Shown here: one piece after another, positions 5,668-7,850 of the stretch
Position numbering within the stretch: the stretch's first letter is position 1
Layout of the letters: each line of letters opens with the position of its first letter
Assembly (NCBI GenBank): GCA_021806055.1
Contig: JAJZYE010000035.1
Span: forward strand, 1-7,850
DNA from: Actinomycetes bacterium
GTDB lineage: Bacteria; Actinomycetota; Acidimicrobiia; Acidimicrobiales; RAAP-2
Reading direction: 5' to 3'
Length of the DNA stretch: 7,850 nucleotides
Translations under genes and position numbers: made by a program
Notes under the pieces: generated by a model
The model's input: the letters and a program-made list of their open reading frames with translations, nothing else
Told to the model about the DNA's origin: nothing
The model's database searches: none

Positions 5668-5688
5668 ACCTGGAACGATTCTACACAA
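5660..5688 (-). promoter_or_regulatory. Predicted promoter of the zur-pgeF-murL-murD2 operon
   Basis: On the minus strand TTGTGT (5688-5683) and TATAGT (5665-5660) are separated by 17 bases; the -10 matches the sigma70 consensus at 5 of 6 positions. A start site near 5653 would leave a leader of roughly 35 bases before the zur GTG. It interleaves with the znuA promoter on the other strand, and its spacer contains the second Zur-like box. Predicted from sequence only. Confidence 0.5.
5671..5683. promoter_or_regulatory. Putative Zur operator, box 2
   Basis: TGGAACGATTCTA is the reverse complement of box 1 except for one central base, and is itself a 6-1-6 palindrome. Its centre lies 24 bp from that of box 1. 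It covers the predicted znuA start site and most of the spacer of the zur promoter. The outer half-sites of the pair are both TAGAAT and the inner ones both TGGAAC, so the whole 37-bp element is nearly perfectly symmetric. Confidence 0.6.
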
Positions 5689-5692
5689 GGGG
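5687..5692 (+). promoter_or_regulatory. Ribosome binding site of znuA
   Basis: AAGGGG stands 6 bases before the ATG at 5699. It fixes the start there although the reading frame is open much further upstream, and the resulting N-terminus is a lipoprotein signal peptide. Confidence 0.75.
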
Positions 5693-5698
5693 ACAGCA

Positions 5699-6643
5699 AT
5701 GGGAGTGACAGTGCCGCACGCGCGCCGGTGGCACCGCGTCGCGATGGTCCTGGTGCTGGCGGTCGTGGGCGTGGGCCTGAGCGGGTGCAACTCGGGCGGG
5801 TCGAGCGCGAGCGGGGTCATCGCGGCGCTGGGCGCGGAGAACCAGTACGCCAACGTCATCGCGCAGATCGGGGGCCGCTACGTCCACGCCTCGGCGATCA
5901 TGAGCAACCCCAGCGTGGACCCGCACACCTTCGAGGTGTCCACCTCGGTCGCCCAGGCCGTGTCCCAGGCGCGCCTCGTCGTGCAGAACGGGCTCGGGTA
6001 CGACCAGTTCATGACCCAGCTGGAGGCGGCGTCGCCCTCCTCGTCGCGCCGGGTGATCGACGTCCAGCACCTCTTGAAGTTGAGTGACGCGACGGCGAAT
6101 CCGCACCTGTGGTACAAGCCCTCGACGATGCCGATCGTGGCCGCGGCGATCGAGCGCGACCTGGCGGCGATGGCGCCGGCGCACGCGGGTTACTTCGCCG
6201 CGCGCCTGGCGAGTTTCCGCTCGTCCTACGCGCCACTGACCGCCGCGATAGCCGCGTTTCGTGCTCGCTTCGCCGGTGACGTCGTGGCGACCACCGAGCC
6301 CGTGGCCGACTACCTGCTTGCCGCGCTCGGCCTGGTCGACGCGACACCGTGGCGTCTCCAGGCGGACGTGATGAACGGGATCGACCCCTCACCCGAGGAC
6401 GTGGCGACGCTGCAGACGATGATCCGCGACCACCACGTGGCGGCGCTGTGCTACAACGCGCAGGTCACCAGCTCGGTCACTCAGGCGCTGGCGGCGCTGG
6501 CGCAGAGCGCCCACGTGCCGATCGTGGCGGTCTACGAGACCATGCCCGAGCCGGGCTACGACTACCAGTCCTGGATGCGCGCCGAGATCCGCGCGTTGTC
6601 GCGAGCCCTGCGCACCCACGCCTCGACCACGGTGCTGCGATGA
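5699..6643 (+). CDS. znuA: Zinc (metal) ABC transporter substrate-binding lipoprotein, ZnuA-like
   Basis: A 314-residue cluster A-I metal-binding protein that would capture Zn2+ outside the membrane and pass it to the ZnuB permease. The N-terminus has basic residues, a hydrophobic stretch (about 14-27) and the lipobox LSGC with Cys30 as lipidation site. Likely metal ligands are H76 in VDPHTFE and H136 in NPHLWY. The usual third and fourth ligand regions read TTEPVADYLLAALGL (198-212) and CYNAQVTSS (251-259), a variant that I recall from other actinobacterial members. There is no His-rich loop typical of E. coli ZnuA, so Mn2+ specificity cannot be excluded from the protein alone; the divergent zur argues for zinc. 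The stop overlaps the znuC start (ATGA). Predicted to be repressed by Zur through the boxes upstream. Confidence 0.88.
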   Translation: MGVTVPHARRWHRVAMVLVLAVVGVGLSGCNSGGSSASGVIAALGAENQYANVIAQIGGRYVHASAIMSNPSVDPHTFEVSTSVAQAVSQARLVVQNGLGYDQFMTQLEAASPSSSRRVIDVQHLLKLSDATANPHLWYKPSTMPIVAAAIERDLAAMAPAHAGYFAARLASFRSSYAPLTAAIAAFRARFAGDVVATTEPVADYLLAALGLVDATPWRLQADVMNGIDPSPEDVATLQTMIRDHHVAALCYNAQVTSSVTQALAALAQSAHVPIVAVYETMPEPGYDYQSWMRAEIRALSRALRTHASTTVLR

Positions 6644-7470
6644 GCGCCCACGACGCCTCCCAGGCGCTACTCGAGGTGCGCGGCGTGCAGGTCAGCGTCG
6701 AGGGGCGCGACATCCTACGTGACGTGAACTTCTCGATCAACCACGGGGAGTTCACTGGGCTGATCGGCTCCAACGGCGCGGGAAAGACGACGCTGTTCCG
6801 CGTGATCCTCGGTATCCAGGAGCACGCCTCGGGCGAGGTGCTCGTGCACGGCGAGCCCCTGGCGCGATCCAACCGGTCCATCGGCTACGTGCCCCAGAAG
6901 GTCTTGTTCGACCCCGACCTGCCGGTCCGGGCGCGCGACCTGGTGGCGCTCGGCGCCGACGGACATCGCTACGGCCTGCGTCGCCGGTCGCGCGCACTGC
7001 ACGAGGCGGTGGACGAGATGCTCGACGCGGTGGACGCGAGTGACTTCGCCGATCGCCGGGTCGGCGCCCTCTCGGGCGGGGAGCAGCAGCGCGTCCTGAT
7101 CGCCCACTCGCTCATCAGCCGCCCGGAGCTGCTCCTGCTCGACGAGCCCCTGGCCAACCTGGACCCGGGCAGCGTCCAGGAGATCATCGCGCTCTTGCAC
7201 CGCGTCTCGCAGCGCCAGCGGGTGGCCATCCTCCTCTCGGCGCACGAGATGAACCCCCTGCTGCCGGTGATGGACCGCATCGTGTACGTGGCCAACGGGC
7301 ACGTGGCGAGTGGGACGACCGACGAGGTGGTGCGTCCCAGCGTGCTCAGCACCCTCTACGGGCACCACGTCGACGTGCTGCGCGTGCACGGCCGGGTGCT
7401 CGTGGTGGCGACGGCCCTCCCCGCGGGCCCCGCACCCAGCGACGGGCACCCCGAGTTCGTGGTCGAGTAG
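6640..7470 (+). CDS. znuC: Zinc (metal) ABC transporter ATP-binding protein, ZnuC-like
   Basis: The 276-residue cytoplasmic ATPase that would drive the importer, working as a dimer under the ZnuB permease. Motifs: Walker A GSNGAGKTT (43-51), Q-loop around GYVPQK (82-87), ABC signature LSGGEQQR (144-151), Walker B LLLLDEP (164-170) with D-loop NLD (173-175), and H-loop His202. The C-terminal tail after about residue 235 (YGHHVDVLRVHGRVLVV) is typical of the zinc/manganese subfamily. The ATG at 6640 overlaps the znuA stop by four bases. The same frame is open upstream, but that extension only shadows znuA. The stop at 7468-7470 touches the next gene's start. Confidence 0.92.
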   Translation: MSAHDASQALLEVRGVQVSVEGRDILRDVNFSINHGEFTGLIGSNGAGKTTLFRVILGIQEHASGEVLVHGEPLARSNRSIGYVPQKVLFDPDLPVRARDLVALGADGHRYGLRRRSRALHEAVDEMLDAVDASDFADRRVGALSGGEQQRVLIAHSLISRPELLLLDEPLANLDPGSVQEIIALLHRVSQRQRVAILLSAHEMNPLLPVMDRIVYVANGHVASGTTDEVVRPSVLSTLYGHHVDVLRVHGRVLVVATALPAGPAPSDGHPEFVVE

Positions 7471-7850
7471 GTGCGCGTGGGCTGGCTCTTCGAACCCGGG
7501 TGGTGGGCGAACGGCACCGTGCGCACGGCGCTGCTCGTCGGCCTGGTCGTCGCGGTCACGTCCGCCGTCGTCGGGGTCTTCACGGTGATGCGGGGCCAGT
7601 CCTTCGCCGGCCACGCGTTGACCGACGTGGCGACCGCGGGTGGGGCCGGCGCCTTCCTGGCCGGCGTGGCACCCCTGGTGGGCTTCGTGGGCGGCGGCGT
7701 CCTGGGGGCGGGCGCCATGGACGCGATCGGGGTGCAGCGAGTCAAGGGTCGCGACATCGCCACCGGCGTGGTGCTCGGTGCCGCCATGGGGCTGGCGGCC
7801 CTCTTCCTCTTCCTCTCTGCGCGCAGCAGCTCGGCGAGCGGGACCACGCA
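7471..7850 (+). CDS. znuB: Zinc (metal) ABC transporter permease, ZnuB-like (ABC-3 family, partial)
   Basis: A frame open from the GTG at 7471 to the window end gives the first 126 residues of an integral membrane permease. After a short N-terminus (MRVGWLFEPGWW) comes a hydrophobic helix (about residues 18-37, TALLVGLVVAVTSAVVGVFT), then the family signature region MRGQSFAGHALTDVATAGGAGAFL (starting near residue 39), a Gly-rich second helix, a cytoplasmic loop around IGVQRVKGRDIATGVVLG, and a third helix ending LFLFLS. SFAGHAL-D and the following Gly/Ala-rich helix are typical of ABC-3 metal permeases. The GTG immediately follows the znuC TAG with no gap, so coupled translation is likely; a second GTG at 7477 is possible. 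The 3' part lies outside the window. Confidence 0.88.
   Translation, partial: MRVGWLFEPGWWANGTVRTALLVGLVVAVTSAVVGVFTVMRGQSFAGHALTDVATAGGAGAFLAGVAPLVGFVGGGVLGAGAMDAIGVQRVKGRDIATGVVLGAAMGLAALFLFLSARSSSASGTT

Noticed and set aside
5378..5698. Upstream extension of the znuA frame
   Set aside because: It would run antisense through zur and across the promoter region; the ATG at 5699 has a good ribosome binding site and starts a lipoprotein signal peptide.
6715..7614. 299-codon open frame on the minus strand opposite znuC
   Set aside because: It is His/Arg/Asp/Gly-rich shadow coding caused by GC-rich third positions of znuC; no known motif, and it lies opposite an unambiguous ABC ATPase.

Overview
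The window is about 70% GC, uses GTG starts freely, packs its genes tightly and carries a topA-tail / tmk / holB block, an FurB-type Zur and a Zn-cluster HolB. Together these point to a high-GC actinobacterium. The class Acidimicrobiia is a plausible guess but is not proven by the sequence. Nothing looks like a recent insertion, prophage, IS or CRISPR. Coding is nearly wall to wall: the largest gap is the 81-base regulatory region at 5618-5698, and no stretch over 300 bases lacks a gene.

Block 1 (1-1900, + strand) is replication and translation housekeeping. It holds the last 31 codons of an Ala/Arg-rich protein, probably DNA topoisomerase I, then thymidylate kinase (tmk), the DNA polymerase III delta' subunit (holB) and a tRNA-Thr(CGT). 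Junctions overlap (GTGA; 8 bases between tmk and holB).

Block 2 (5617-1874, - strand) is a tightly packed four-gene operon read zur > pgeF > murL > murD2. Zur is the zinc-sensing Fur-family repressor. PgeF is the peptidoglycan-editing factor. MurL and MurD2 resemble the Xanthomonas pair that makes the D-Glu of peptidoglycan without glutamate racemase: MurD2 adds L-Glu to UDP-MurNAc-L-Ala, and MurL then epimerises that terminal L-Glu to D-Glu. PgeF acts on the same UDP-MurNAc-amino-acid stage, so three consecutive genes form a module for early peptide-stem assembly and proofreading, placed behind a zinc regulator. The last gene ends inside the oppositely oriented tRNA-Thr gene.

Block 3 (5699-7850, + strand) is a znuABC-type zinc importer: lipoprotein binding protein, ATPase and the first 126 codons of the permease, which runs off the window.

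Blocks 2 and 3 diverge from an AT-rich region holding two interleaved sigma70-like promoters whose -10 hexamers share ACTATACT (5660-5667). Two palindromic 13-mers (5647-5659 and 5671-5683) flank it symmetrically and are likely Zur operators. If so, one Zur-controlled switch would govern zinc uptake, Zur itself and a MurI-independent D-Glu branch of cell-wall synthesis. This zinc/peptidoglycan link is the most interesting feature here; the regulatory part is inferred from layout and motifs only.
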